Positions 54,593 to 64,000 of a stretch of DNA of 64,000 bases are shown here, one piece after another; within the stretch, counting starts at the first letter, position 1; every line of letters starts with the position of its first letter. The notes under the pieces were generated by a model. That model searched no databases. It was not told where the DNA came from and worked only from the letters and a program-made list of their open reading frames with translations. The position numbers and the translations under genes were made by a program. Origin of the DNA: Picochlorum sp. 'celeri' (taxonomy: Eukaryota > Chlorophyta > Trebouxiophyceae); NCBI GenBank assembly GCA_010909725.1, contig JAACMV010000010.1, positions 372,001 through 436,000 on the forward strand, given 5' to 3'.

Positions 54593-55077
54593 GCCATACA
54601 TCTTTATACTCATGCGCAGATGATACAGCTTGCAGTGCAACAGATTTTATGCTATATCATATTTGTCCCTGTTTTCGAGGGAGGCATTCTTCCTCACGTT
54701 ATATATATATATATCACCACCAGTAGAGCCTTTTTTTCCCTCGACACGAGCGTTGTCTTGTCCTAGAGATTTTTTTTTCCCAGCGTAGCGTGAAGTATTT
54801 TTTCAAATTTTGTAGCGTCATGTATTCAGTAGCGATTTTATGCATATTGGACAACAACACTGTAACAAGCTTGTACAGATCTGCCTACAAGATGTCATGC
54901 AGCCAGCAAAAATAGCAAATTCCTTAAAAAGTATGCTAGATTTCAATCTGACACTCTGTGCTTGACAATTCCGTCACCCTCTATACTTTATTATTAATAA
55001 AAACATTAAATGAACAGTGTACTACCACCATAGATAGGTACGGAGAAGCAGAGCAGAGTACTTTTATCCACAGAAGA
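54593..55077. other. intergenic region with (TA)n tract
   Basis: 485 bases. A short TA microsatellite is at about 54701-54714. A TGTAA element at 54861 may end the upstream transcript. Nothing else is seen. Confidence 0.5.
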
Positions 55078-56639
55078 ATGGAGGATGTGTCAGTGACAAC
55101 GTCACTCCAACAACTTAAAATGGAGAGATCACTGAGTTTAAATAATACAATGAATGCATCCAATGGAACCTCACCGTCATTTCGTCGGTCTCAATCGACA
55201 CACAGAAAGTCAGTGTTTGTCATTGGGGTAGCTGGGGGAACAGCTTCTGGGAAGACGACTGTGTGTGATTATATAATGCAGCGATTGCATGGTATGTGTA
55301 TCTGTGTTTGTTTGGATGGCGATGTAGGATTTCATCCATCGATGCATGTGTATGCATTTGCAGATCAATGTGTTGTGATGCTGTCACAAGACTCTTTTTA
55401 TAGAGGTTTGACTCAGGAGGAGAAGGACAACGTATCAGGTGCGCATCATATATCCATTTGGGTGCTATATACATGTTGAATTGCGATCCATGCGTCTTTC
55501 TCTGGGTGCCTGCAGATTACAATTTTGATCATCCGGATGCATTTGACCACAAAGCACTCATGGCGTGTATTCAGACGCTCAAGGCAAGAAAAGCGGTGAA
55601 TGTTCCTGTATATGATTTTAAAACCCATGCAAGGAGTGAAAAGACGCAGCATGTCATGCCAGCTGATGTGGTCATCATTGAAGGCATCCTTGTGCTGCAT
55701 ATGGAGGATGTGCGGCAAGAGTGCAATATGAAGATATTTGTAGATACAGATGATGATGTGAGGCTTGCGCGAAGAATACAGAGGGATGTTGCTGTGAGGG
55801 GAAGGGATGTTGCCGGGGTGATTGATCAGTATACAAAGTTTGTCAAGCCAGCATTTGACATGTTTGTGGCGCCATCTAGGAGGCATGCAGACATTATTAT
55901 TCCTTGGCAGCGAGGAGATAATGTGGTCGCGATTGATTTAATCACACAGCATATTCGCAGTAAGTTGCAGCAGCCAGATTTGCTTCGAATTTATCCAAAC
56001 CTGGAGGTGATACCTTCTAATTTTCAGATTCGAGGCATGCATACTATTATTCGTGATAGAACAACTCGAACAGAGGATTTCGTGTTTTATGCTGATCGGC
56101 TGTTGCGTCTCGTTGTAGAGCATGGACTCGGTCATCTTCCATTTACAGAGAAGAGTGTCATCACACCAACCGATAATGAGTATGTCGGCGTTGATTTTGC
56201 AAAGAGGTTATGTGGGGTGAGTGTGATACGTAGCGGAGAGAGTATGGAAAATGCTTTACGAGCATGCTGTAAAGGAATCAAGCTTGGAAAGATTCTTATT
56301 CATCGCGCTGGAGATCGTCTGGTGGACAAAGAAAAGGTGATTGTGTATGAACGACTGCCAGATGATATAGCAGAGCGGTATGTTCTGTTGATGGATCCAA
56401 TCCTGGGGACTGGGGGTAGCGCATCCAGGGCAATCCAAGTACTTCTTGATAAAGGGGTATCGGAATCTAAGATACTGTTTTTGACCCTCATTGCTGCCCC
56501 AGAAGGTATCCACACGGTGTGCAAAGAATTCCCATCGCTCAAGGTGATCACCTCGGAAATTGACGAGTGTATTGATGTGGACTTTAGGGTCTCCCCTGGC
56601 GTGGGAGAATTCGGAGATCGATACTTTGGAACGTGTTAA
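55078..56639 (+). CDS. bifunctional uridine kinase / uracil phosphoribosyltransferase-like protein
   Basis: Exons 55078-55291, 55364-55438 and 55516-56639 join to 470 residues. It is the plant-type UKL fusion. A uridine kinase domain has Walker [10 protein letters not shown] (53-61), [17 protein letters not shown] and [15 protein letters not shown]-like domain from about 260 follows ([20 protein letters not shown], and the PRPP-type loop [13 protein letters not shown]). It functions in pyrimidine salvage, making UMP from uridine. In plants the UPRT half of most UKL members has little or no activity. Both splices rebuild Asp (G|AT). An AAT trinucleotide run starts at the stop codon. It is convergent with prohibitin (32 bases). 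Confidence 0.92.
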
Positions 56640-56671
56640 TAATAATAATAATAATACAGTATGACCAATAA

Positions 56672-57532
56672 TTAATTGTTCGTGTTGATACCCAAAAGCA
56701 TGTTTGAACCGCTACTTCCACCTGGCAAGTAGACAACATTTCTTGACTTTGACATTTGGGATGCAATGTCCTTGGCAGCCTCGATTCGTCTCAGCTCAAT
56801 CAGGCCCGATCCAGCAGTCTTTGTTGCCTCAGAAATCAACTTTGCTGCCTCAGATTCACCCTCTGCCCTCACAACTGCAGCCTTTCGTTCCTGATCACTC
56901 TTCATCACCACAAATCTCATCCTCTCCGCCTCCTGCTGCGCAACCTGCTTTGCCTCTACAGCCTTTGTAAATTCAGTACCAAAAGAAAGATGCGTGATAG
57001 CAACATCATCAATCAAAATGTTGAACTCGGCAGCCCTCTTTGTCAACTCGCTCCTCACAGCTGCAGACACCTGTGCTCTCTGTGTCAACAACTGCTCGGC
57101 CTGATATTGAGCCACAACAGCCTTCAACACTTCATTTCCAATAGAAGGAAGAACACGCTCATCGAAATCAGTCCCCAAATTCCTGTAAATTCTCGCCAAG
57201 CAACTCGTATCAGGCTTGGACAGAACCCTGAGGGAAATATTCACCATTTGCAAATCCTTTGTTCCAGTCACAGAGCTAATTGTTCGCGGTCTCATGCGAA
57301 TGTCCATAATATTTGGTGTCTGGAACCATGGAACACGGAAATGAGTCCCCTCTCCGACGGGTTTCTCCAAAACTCCCTGAATTCTATCATACATGATGGC
57401 ACGCTCTCCACCATCCACAGTATATAAAGAGCTTTGAAGCACAGATCCTCCGATACCCAAAACTACAGAATATTTTGCCACATTATTGAGCAGTTTCGCC
57501 ACCGCTTTCGCTGCCTCTTGTTGCGCAGACAT
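56672..57532 (-). CDS. PHB: prohibitin, type I (PHB1-like), mitochondrial inner membrane
   Basis: This 286-residue protein starts at the first [21 protein letters not shown]. An N-terminal hydrophobic anchor ([16 protein letters not shown]) is followed by the SPFH domain ([44 protein letters not shown]). A long coiled coil follows ([20 protein letters not shown]), and the C-terminal [14 protein letters not shown] is typical of type I plant prohibitins. It forms the large ring complex with PHB2 that supports m-AAA protease and cristae. It is intronless and divergent from the AMPK beta gene over 340 bases. Confidence 0.93.
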   Translation of the reverse strand: MSAQQEAAKAVAKLLNNVAKYSVVLGIGGSVLQSSLYTVDGGERAIMYDRIQGVLEKPVGEGTHFRVPWFQTPNIMDIRMRPRTISSVTGTKDLQMVNISLRVLSKPDTSCLARIYRNLGTDFDERVLPSIGNEVLKAVVAQYQAEQLLTQRAQVSAAVRSELTKRAAEFNILIDDVAITHLSFGTEFTKAVEAKQVAQQEAERMRFVVMKSDQERKAAVVRAEGESEAAKLISEATKTAGSGLIELRRIEAAKDIASQMSKSRNVVYLPGGSSGSNMLLGINTNN

Positions 57533-57872
57533 GATGTTTTCGCGTGATGGACCAACCAAGAGCGTCTACTCGCACTTTGATGGGCTACTGTGCGGCTATT
57601 GACCACTACGACAACACCGAAGGATTATATTATGTATTACGAGTGGTTCATGGGCCGGACGCAGGGTATATGGATCTCCAATGAGAGGTTTTGTGCTGTG
57701 TAGAGGGACCCATTAACGCATCCATCTGACCGGGTGTGAGTGTTACGACATTGATGGACGACCCAAATTAGAACATTTAGAAAATACCCACGTCTCGTAC
57801 ACATTCCCATCAGGTTTTCACTCAATTATTATTCAGAATTTCCTATGGAAGTATGGATATAGGATTGTAGCG
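57533..57872. promoter_or_regulatory. divergent prohibitin/AMPK beta intergenic region
   Basis: 340 bases between the two start codons. There is no coding exon, RNA gene or notable repeat; it is assumed to carry both promoters. Confidence 0.45.
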
Positions 57873-58823
57873 ATGGTATGTTGACTCTGCAGAATTCTCC
57901 TCGGTGGCGTGGACTACCGACACTGTTTTCTTGATTTTTTTCTTACATTCTCAGTCCCGTGACTGCTTCTACAGGGTCAAGCGCACGGTAAACCAGCAGA
58001 TGGATCTGCGGATGATGCTGCGAGGGGTCCTTCGTCTGGAGGGTACAGTGCTTCGGGGTCTCCAAATGTGCCTGGTTCACCCATCATGTACAGCCCCCAG
58101 TTGCCCATGGAACCCATGCATGATTCTGCGTTTAATTATGGATCAGAGTATCCGGGCTGGGACTCAGAATTAAAGACAGTGCCTACTGTCTTTGTATGGT
58201 CTCATGGGGGCAATCATGTCGAGTTGGAGGGGTCTTTTGACAATTGGACCATGCGCCATGTGATGCAAAAGTCTGGTCGTGATTTTAGTCTAGTAAAATT
58301 GCTTCCTCCAGGAGTGTATCAATATAAATTTATTGTAGATGGACAATGGAGGCATGATCCAAATTCGACGTGCATGTATGATGATCAAGGTAATATTAAT
58401 AATGTGTTGGAAGTACAGGAATATGTGGCGGAGAATTTGGATGGTTTGGCAAATTTTGAGCCTCCTCCTTCTCCAGTTTCTAGTTACTCGAATCCTGTCC
58501 CCAGCTCGGAAGATTTTATGAAGGAGCCTCCGGTGATTCCTCCTCAGCTGCAGTTGTCCTTGTTGAATGTTCCTCCATCGACAGATGGGACTACCAGTCT
58601 TCCTCGGCCTCAGCATGTTGTTCTCAATCACATGTATTTGCAGCGAGTGAATCAGACAAAGTCGGCAATCGTAGTTGGAATGACTCATAGATATAAATCA
58701 AAATATATCACGACAGTGTTGTATAGAGCGAAGAGGGAAGGTCCATTATCTCGAATTAAGCCTGCCTCAGTGGCAGAGCAACAGGAGGTGGACCAGGTTG
58801 GTGACCACTCCATGGAAGGATAA
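57873..58823 (+). CDS. AMPK/SnRK1 beta subunit with CBM48 domain
   Basis: The best model has a first coding exon of just ATG (57873-57875), followed by GTATGT, and exon 2 at 57975-58823 after CTACAG. It gives 283 residues beginning MGQAHGKPADG, which places Gly at position 2 for N-myristoylation as in other AMPK beta subunits. The disordered N-terminus is followed by a carbohydrate-binding module (VFVWSHGGNHVELEGSFDNWT, PPGVYQYKFIVDGQWRHDP, residues about 65-150). The C-terminal ASC domain follows (PPQLQLSLLN, LPRPQHVVLNHMYLQ, THRYKSKYITTVLYRAK), which binds the kinase and gamma subunits. It scaffolds the energy-sensing kinase. Confidence 0.88.
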
Positions 58824-58856
58824 TCTTATCACATTGTATTATTATTATTATTGTTG

Positions 58857-59840
58857 TTATGAATCAGATTCATTCGTGTCAGTGAATGCTGACTGTAATG
58901 CAGACTGCGCAGACAGATACTTTAACGTATTCTCAAGCAGCTCTTTTTCAATCTCCAAGCGCTTTTGTGTTGAATTTTCCTCCAACAATGCTTGTTGATT
59001 ATATGGGCTCCCGGCGAACAACGACGCCACCCAGAACGACAAATCCCTTGGTCCCAGCGTCTGTAACTCTTTAGGTTCTAAAACATCCTCATCTACATCA
59101 GCATCTTTGATTTTGGTGCTCAATTTCACAACATCTTTGAACAAATCGGCAACTTCTCTCCCCAATGCAGTCACATCCTCCCCGATATCTTCCTCGTCAT
59201 CCAAATACTCTACTCGGCACACGAGAACAGGCTTTTCTTCCACCACATCTACAATCTTGAATCGCTGCTTTCCAACATTCTCAATCAGCATTCTTCCATC
59301 CTCCATTGTGCTGTGAGCCTCAATCTCCAACACCGTACCAATGGAGGCCAAACCACCCGCCTGTTGATCGTAGTACGCCATACCAAATCTCCTTGTTCCC
59401 CTCCATGGTTTATCCTGTGATACCAACCCTGCATCCACACCCTCGTCCCCATCCAACAGTGTGGAGAAGAGCACTCTGTACCGAGCTTCAAAGATATGAA
59501 GAGGGCATTGAGATGCGGGCAGAGCTACTATTCCAAGAGGAAATATTGGAAGATTCTCTTGAGTAGCCTTGGAAGATGAAGATGGATCGCCATCCTCAGG
59601 ATTCTGGGCGGATATTCTCCAAACTGAACGTTGCCCTCTCGAAGAACTCGTGCCCTGTACACCAACAGTGTACTTCTTGGAGCCATGGGCAAGGCCTGTC
59701 GCTCCCAAGATGGTTTTATTTCTAACTAAAATAGCACTAGAATGTTTATTGGAGCGAATGTGGCCACCATGGTTCACATGGCCTGAGAAAGACGTTCTGC
59801 TACCACACATTTCCACAGAATGACGCTGCTGCAGAAGCAT
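58857..59840 (-). CDS. LON substrate-binding-domain protein, probably plastid
   Basis: This 327-residue protein starts at the first ATG, 59840. Residues 1-85 are Arg/Ser/His-rich and look like a transit peptide. The LON N-terminal domain follows: LPIFPLGIVALPASQCPLHIFEARYR, RFGMAYYDQQAGGLASIGTV, GRMLIENVGKQRFKI and VEYLDDEEDI. A helical C-terminal part follows with LSFWVASLFAGSPYNQQALLEE. There is no AAA or protease domain, as in plant LON-domain plastid proteins and bacterial YcaN-type proteins of unclear role. The frame runs upstream without an ATG, so a 5' exon cannot be excluded. The stop is 33 bases from AMPK beta, across a TAT repeat. Confidence 0.82.
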   Translation of the reverse strand: MLLQQRHSVEMCGSRTSFSGHVNHGGHIRSNKHSSAILVRNKTILGATGLAHGSKKYTVGVQGTSSSRGQRSVWRISAQNPEDGDPSSSSKATQENLPIFPLGIVALPASQCPLHIFEARYRVLFSTLLDGDEGVDAGLVSQDKPWRGTRRFGMAYYDQQAGGLASIGTVLEIEAHSTMEDGRMLIENVGKQRFKIVDVVEEKPVLVCRVEYLDDEEDIGEDVTALGREVADLFKDVVKLSTKIKDADVDEDVLEPKELQTLGPRDLSFWVASLFAGSPYNQQALLEENSTQKRLEIEKELLENTLKYLSAQSALQSAFTDTNESDS

Positions 59841-60070
59841 TCTCCAGCACCGTGTCCCTCTGCGCTCTCGTTTACTTGATGTATTCAAACGTGTTTGAAA
59901 ATGGGCCTTGTGTCGGGCGGATGCCCCTATCGGTGATGGATCAAAATGCCTATCTAATGTTCTAAATACAGACTATCGAAAGGACGAATCGAAATCTTAC
60001 CCGATACGGTATCATGATGCCATCGCAATCTGCCAATTGATTGCCAGAAATTAATTAAAAAACATCTGTG

Positions 60071-61954
60071 ATGCGATATTGTGGCAGCGGTGGGGTTTTA
60101 TCCACTGCAAGAGGTGGTGGGGCCACGAGAAAGGGATGTCTCGTTGTTGTCCGTGATACGTCCTGTTTTCGCCATCGGGCTTCTTCTTTGTATTGGAATG
60201 ATTCAATAATACTGCATAAATGTCGAAAAAGGAGTTTTCATGCCCATGTGAAGAATAATGATGATGATCATCAGACAGTGGGGAGTGAGGCACGAGAGGA
60301 CAAGCAGAAGACATCTTTTGTGTCAAAGATTTTTCAACTTCCGCTAGAGATTGCGTCAACTCTGAGCAAGGAAGATGCACATTATCTTGAGAAGAGGGGT
60401 CGGAAGCGATGGTGGAAGAGGATGTCGTTTCCAAAGGTTCCTACAGACACACTGGATGAGGCCCATGCCACAGCACCTCCACTGTCTGTGTGGATGAAAG
60501 TGATCCCGTTGGGCGCCATTTTCTTCGGGGCGTCGTTTAACCTAGCAATATTGCAGAGTTTGAAGGACAGTATCATGGTGACAACGGCAGGTGCTGAGAC
60601 ATTGCCATTCTTGGCGAGTTTTGTTGTGCTGCCAATTTCCCTGGGCTTTTTTGTCATGTATGGCAAAATGATCGAGCGGCTTCCCTCAAGAATGATTTTC
60701 TATGTCGCAATATTGCCCTTGATTGTATTTTATATCTTTTTTACCACGGTGCTGTATCCTAACCATATGGCATTGCATCCCATGTGGTTGGTGGATGCTG
60801 CCTCAGCTTATATTCCTCAGGGGCTCATGGGGCTTGTCAAGGTTGGTCAGTATTGGACATTTTCGCTATTTTATTGCGCAGCAGAATTGTGGGGATCTGT
60901 TGTGATCAGTGTCCTGTTCTGGTCCCTGGCCAATGAGGTGTGTACAGTAAGTGAAGCAAAGTCTGTGTATCCATTGATGGGGATCGCAGCAAATGTCGCT
61001 CTCGTCTTGTCTGGGAATTTCGTCAAACTTGTCAATACACAGATTGCTGCGGGAAGCACATATGTGTCTTTGTGCTGGCTTGTTGGAGGAATAGTGAGTA
61101 TGACATCATTCATGGCACTGGCAAAGGCTGTATTGGACAAATTTGTGATTGGTCCGTACTGCAGCTTGGATCCAGCAACAGCATCAAAGCCGCGTCAAAA
61201 GAAGAAAGGTAGCCTGGCAGAAAGTTTTAGCATTATTCGCGAGTCACCAAAGATATCGAATCTAGCAGTTCTTGTCATGTCTTATGGTATCAGTCATAGG
61301 CTGTTTGAGTTTTCGTGGAAGGCATCATTGCGCGCATTATATCCTACCGCACAAGCATATCAAACTGTTTTAGCTGATGTTGCTATTGCGACGGGATGGG
61401 CCACCATCACGTTTATGATCCTGGGAAAGTTTGTGTTCCAGTATTTGGGATGGGTTGCTGCAGCTTCTGCCACGCCAGTCGCCATGTTGGCGAGCGGAGG
61501 AGTCTTTTTCTTCTTACTGCTTGCATCAGGAGCGGGAATTCAGCTCTTTGGTCTAGATGCGCTGACGTTGGCGTATGTTGGGGTGGCAGCTGGGGCTGTC
61601 ACACAGGTCTTTGCAAGATCGTCTAAATTTTCATTATTTGATCCGGCAAAAGAAATGGTGTATATTGAAATGTCCAAAGAAGAGAAGAGTAAAGGTAAGG
61701 CTGCCGTTGACCTCATTGGGAGTCAGATTGGGAAGAGCGGTGGTGCATGGATGACCCAGGTGCTGTTGTTGCTCACTGGATCCCTGTCAGCATCACTCCC
61801 CTTGATTGCCACTGCATTCACGGGTGTCATAGGGACATGGATATATGCTGTCCGATGCTTGGGTGCTGCCATCAAGAAGGATGAGGATTTAAGGTTGCAA
61901 GCAAACCAGAGCACAGATTCAATTGACTGGGAGGACTCTGACTCTGAAAGTTGA
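60071..61954 (+). CDS. NTT: plastid-type ATP/ADP antiporter (NTT family)
   Basis: This 627-residue protein comes from a single exon. About 140 basic, polar N-terminal residues (transit peptide and linker) precede a domain with 11-12 membrane helices of the TLC/NTT family. Landmarks are ILQSLKDSIMVTTAGAETLPFLASFVVLP, CAAELWGSVVISVLFWSLANEV, GMAANVALVLSG-like GIAANVALVLSGN, FARSSKFSLFDPAKEMVYIEM and GKAAVDLIGSQIGKSGGAW. In plants these envelope carriers exchange cytosolic ATP for stromal ADP. The family shares ancestry with chlamydial and rickettsial carriers. Confidence 0.93.
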   Translation: MRYCGSGGVLSTARGGGATRKGCLVVVRDTSCFRHRASSLYWNDSIILHKCRKRSFHAHVKNNDDDHQTVGSEAREDKQKTSFVSKIFQLPLEIASTLSKEDAHYLEKRGRKRWWKRMSFPKVPTDTLDEAHATAPPLSVWMKVIPLGAIFFGASFNLAILQSLKDSIMVTTAGAETLPFLASFVVLPISLGFFVMYGKMIERLPSRMIFYVAILPLIVFYIFFTTVLYPNHMALHPMWLVDAASAYIPQGLMGLVKVGQYWTFSLFYCAAELWGSVVISVLFWSLANEVCTVSEAKSVYPLMGIAANVALVLSGNFVKLVNTQIAAGSTYVSLCWLVGGIVSMTSFMALAKAVLDKFVIGPYCSLDPATASKPRQKKKGSLAESFSIIRESPKISNLAVLVMSYGISHRLFEFSWKASLRALYPTAQAYQTVLADVAIATGWATITFMILGKFVFQYLGWVAAASATPVAMLASGGVFFFLLLASGAGIQLFGLDALTLAYVGVAAGAVTQVFARSSKFSLFDPAKEMVYIEMSKEEKSKGKAAVDLIGSQIGKSGGAWMTQVLLLLTGSLSASLPLIATAFTGVIGTWIYAVRCLGAAIKKDEDLRLQANQSTDSIDWEDSDSES

Positions 61955-62029
61955 AGAGTGATTGAATCATGAAAGAAGGAATGACTTGTACGACTAATCT
62001 ATTATACGAATAATTGAATAACGAAATCA

Positions 62030-62034
62030 TTACA
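62030..62034 (-). terminator. TGTAA polyadenylation element after the four-helix membrane protein gene
   Basis: TTACA on the plus strand; on the coding strand TGTAA sits 29 bases past the stop codon. Confidence 0.45.
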
Positions 62035-62062
62035 TATACATTATCGAACAAAAGCTTGCGCA

Positions 62063-63395
62063 TTAATCAGCTTTTGTTGGCAAACGAACAGTAAATGATA
62101 AACTGACGTATACTGCAGCAAACTGCAGCAGCATCATGGCAAATCCTGAAAGCATGATCAATTCTTCTCCAGCGGTCTCACGCACGCAATGCTCCGGTAA
62201 GTCCGCCACAAAATCCAATCCTCGTGATGCAGATTTCTGCAGATATTTTGAAAACTGGTTTTCGAATCTTTTACTGCGCTCCATCTGTTTCATCTCTGCC
62301 CGTTTCACTTGCTGACCTGCATTGCCAACCATCAATGCACCATATGCATTATTCTTCTTTCTATCCAAAGCAGCCTCCATATTTGGAAGTTCAGCCATTG
62401 CTTGTCTCAGTTCTGGATTTTGAGCCTTCTCAGGCACCACAGAAGCATCTGTGAGTGCGAGCAAAATCTCCCTGTATTCCTCAATACTCAAATCCTGAGT
62501 TCCCTCCTCATGAGCCTTGGTAATCTTCTCGAGCACCTTGTCAGCCATATCCAGCTTCTTTCTCAAAGATGCCTTTTCACTTTCTGGCATTTTGGCGATC
62601 GCGTCAGGACTAACCTCATCATTATTCAGGACGCTGCCCAACACCTCCTCTGCATGCTTCTTCACCATGCTCACCTTGGCACGAATGTAGTTCAAATCAG
62701 TAAACTTCAAATTATTCTGTTCTTTACGAAGCTCTATCATATTAACCGCATCTTCCTTGACCATGGCGATAGAGTCCTGCATCTCTGCAAGCGTGTTGAA
62801 AACTGCCTGCATGGTCTCCAGCCCCTGGGTATCCCTCAACGCAGCCTCTGTCTTCTTTCCCTTATGGTACAATTCCGCCAGAGCACAATCCACCTGAGCA
62901 TCCCTAGAAACTTCACTCATGAACTGGAATGCCAGCAGAATACCAACAATAGATGCCACAAGCTGCGCATTGACAAGGTTGGAGTTTCTCTTCATTCCCC
63001 CGAGATACCCCACAAATCCAGATGCTGTGATCAAACCACCCAGGAATATCCCAGTCATCTCCGTGAATCTGTACGCATATCTCATCGAAAGCAAAATCAT
63101 AAACACTCCAGATACCAACTGTCCCAACGAAATCACCCTGTCTGCCACGGACCATCTCTGGCTTGCTGCATATGCATATTATTATCTTAGTAGATGAGCA
63201 CACTGGTGGGCACACCACCCTCATACAGACACGATCCTCACCTTTACGATGTTCAATATCCCCCATCAGCATGCCACGAGTAGGACTCTGCATCACTGAC
63301 TTTTGGGGACTAGAGAAAAAAGATGGACGTTGCTGCTGCTTCTGGGGACTCCCAGCCAGGATGGGCGTGGACTGACCACTCGATGATGAAATCAT
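62063..63395 (-). CDS. four-transmembrane, tetraspanin-topology protein
   Basis: Exons 63395-63242 and 63165-62063 join to 418 residues. Donor AAAG|GTGAGG and acceptor TATGCAG rebuild Ala (G|CA). A Ser/Gln/Pro-rich cytosolic N-terminus (about 50 residues, twice SPQK) precedes three closely spaced helices (LGQLVSGVFMILLSM, FLGGLITASGFVGYL, AQLVASIVGILLAFQF). A ~230-residue mostly helical, charged loop and a fourth helix (LSGFAMMLLQFAAVYVSLSF) follow. Topology resembles tetraspanins, but the CCG motif and disulfide pattern of animal tetraspanins are not seen. Possibly an algal/plant tetraspanin-like protein; function unknown. Confidence 0.72.
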
Positions 63396-64000
63396 CCCTA
63401 TTCGTCTTTTTAGCAACAACTACACTACTCAATATTCCACAATATTCTGAATGTAACAGAATGTCTTCTGAGAGTCGATATCGATCGAATAACTGCCATG
63501 AACCACTCCTGTCGAGTTCGGTCTTCCGTTGGGGTTCGACTGCCCACAGTCGTCTGACGACTGACTTTTTTAATCTACTTTTATACGGAAGAGGCGCCCA
63601 AATTCCCTCCGAGAATGGAATCTTCTTGGAATCTTACCTGATGTCGGCATTGTTACGGACTGACTGGAAAAATAATGACAAGAATGCAATTTAATGGCCC
63701 TGTGCGGGGGTTGCGAGAGGTACAGTCTCTCAGTGGAGGTATCTGAGTCGTTCAAAATTCAACGCGACTACTGTGTACGTCTTACGATTGATTCAGTATT
63801 CAATCAGAGAAATACCTTTTAAAGAAAATAATTTAAACAAGAACCATCGTGATCGGTGAAGTAAGGCGAATCAACACGCGTTGGTTGTCGCATGCACAAA
63901 TTTCTTCTTCTTGGGGAATTGTTTGTGTGATACAAAAGAAACGGCTGTTCTTTGTCGGATTTCAGGCAAGACACGTCTTTTGAATAACCACCGAGTGCTA
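63396..64000. other. right-edge flank without recognised gene
   Basis: 605 bases upstream of the four-helix protein. Two short frames are present but neither resembles a family nor has a coherent splice context. A gene starting beyond the window could have its upstream region here. Confidence 0.4.

Noticed and set aside
62309..63190. 293-codon plus-strand frame opposite the four-helix membrane protein
   Set aside because: Antisense shadow; rich in His/Leu/Cys without domain signal, while the minus frame splices correctly and has clear membrane helices.

Overview
This window is nuclear DNA from a small-genome green alga (Chlorophyta). It encodes plastid proteins of nuclear origin: the division factor MinE, an EGY2-type membrane protease, a cytochrome c6A carrying the green-lineage loop insertion, and a plastid-type ATP/ADP antiporter. 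It also encodes a urea carboxylase/allophanate hydrolase pathway in place of urease, plant-type CDPK and uridine kinase-UPRT genes, short GT-AG introns (mostly 66-100 bp), and TGTAA/TTACA elements after many stop codons, which is the usual green-algal polyadenylation signal. Middling GC content, very tight gene packing (about 37 genes in 64 kb) and few introns fit a compact trebouxiophyte such as Picochlorum. That placement is inference; a marker gene outside the window would be needed to prove it.

Layout. 1-4.6 kb: three minus-strand genes after a truncated oxidoreductase-like gene (alpha/beta hydrolase, EGY2 protease, mitochondrial dihydrolipoamide dehydrogenase). 4.8-11 kb: WDR70-like WD40 protein and a 1257-residue SNF2 helicase with a C-terminal HNH nuclease (ZRANB3-like). 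11-14.8 kb: ESCRT-I VPS23/TSG101, a CXXC-family protein that has lost its cysteines, and GAPDH. 15.4-22 kb: plastid MinE, cytosolic leucyl-tRNA synthetase, secreted PhoX-like phosphatase. 22.6-30.9 kb: INCENP, a soluble hybrid histidine kinase, a LYR protein, and a strawberry-notch helicase carrying a PIP-box and a UBA domain. 31.2-40.3 kb: a complete urea-use cluster. 40.3-46.6 kb: CDPK, a secreted cysteine-containing protein, a nucleolin-like RRM protein, cytochrome c6A, and an orphan three-exon gene. 46.8-54.6 kb: a plastid membrane protein, a pseudophosphatase/repeat fusion, CDT1, QCR7, and a disordered orphan. 55-63.4 kb: uridine kinase-UPRT, prohibitin, AMPK beta, a LON-domain protein, an NTT ATP/ADP carrier, and a four-helix membrane protein.

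The most interesting region is the urea cluster. DUR3 (uptake) and urea carboxylase are divergent around one intergenic region. Directly downstream lie two divergent genes that together make allophanate hydrolase: the C-terminal domain is its own 138-residue gene and the amidase domain is its own 489-residue gene. Both divergent intergenic regions hold a CTAGGGTT...AACCCTAG inverted repeat, which could be a shared regulatory site. A second, genome-style feature is that nearly all introns sit immediately after the start codon, leaving first coding exons of 3 to about 150 bases.

Exon joins were worked out by hand from splice consensus, reading frame and family similarity. All multi-exon totals quoted are divisible by three, but none has been checked against transcripts. 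No tRNA, rRNA, transposon or CRISPR array was recognised.
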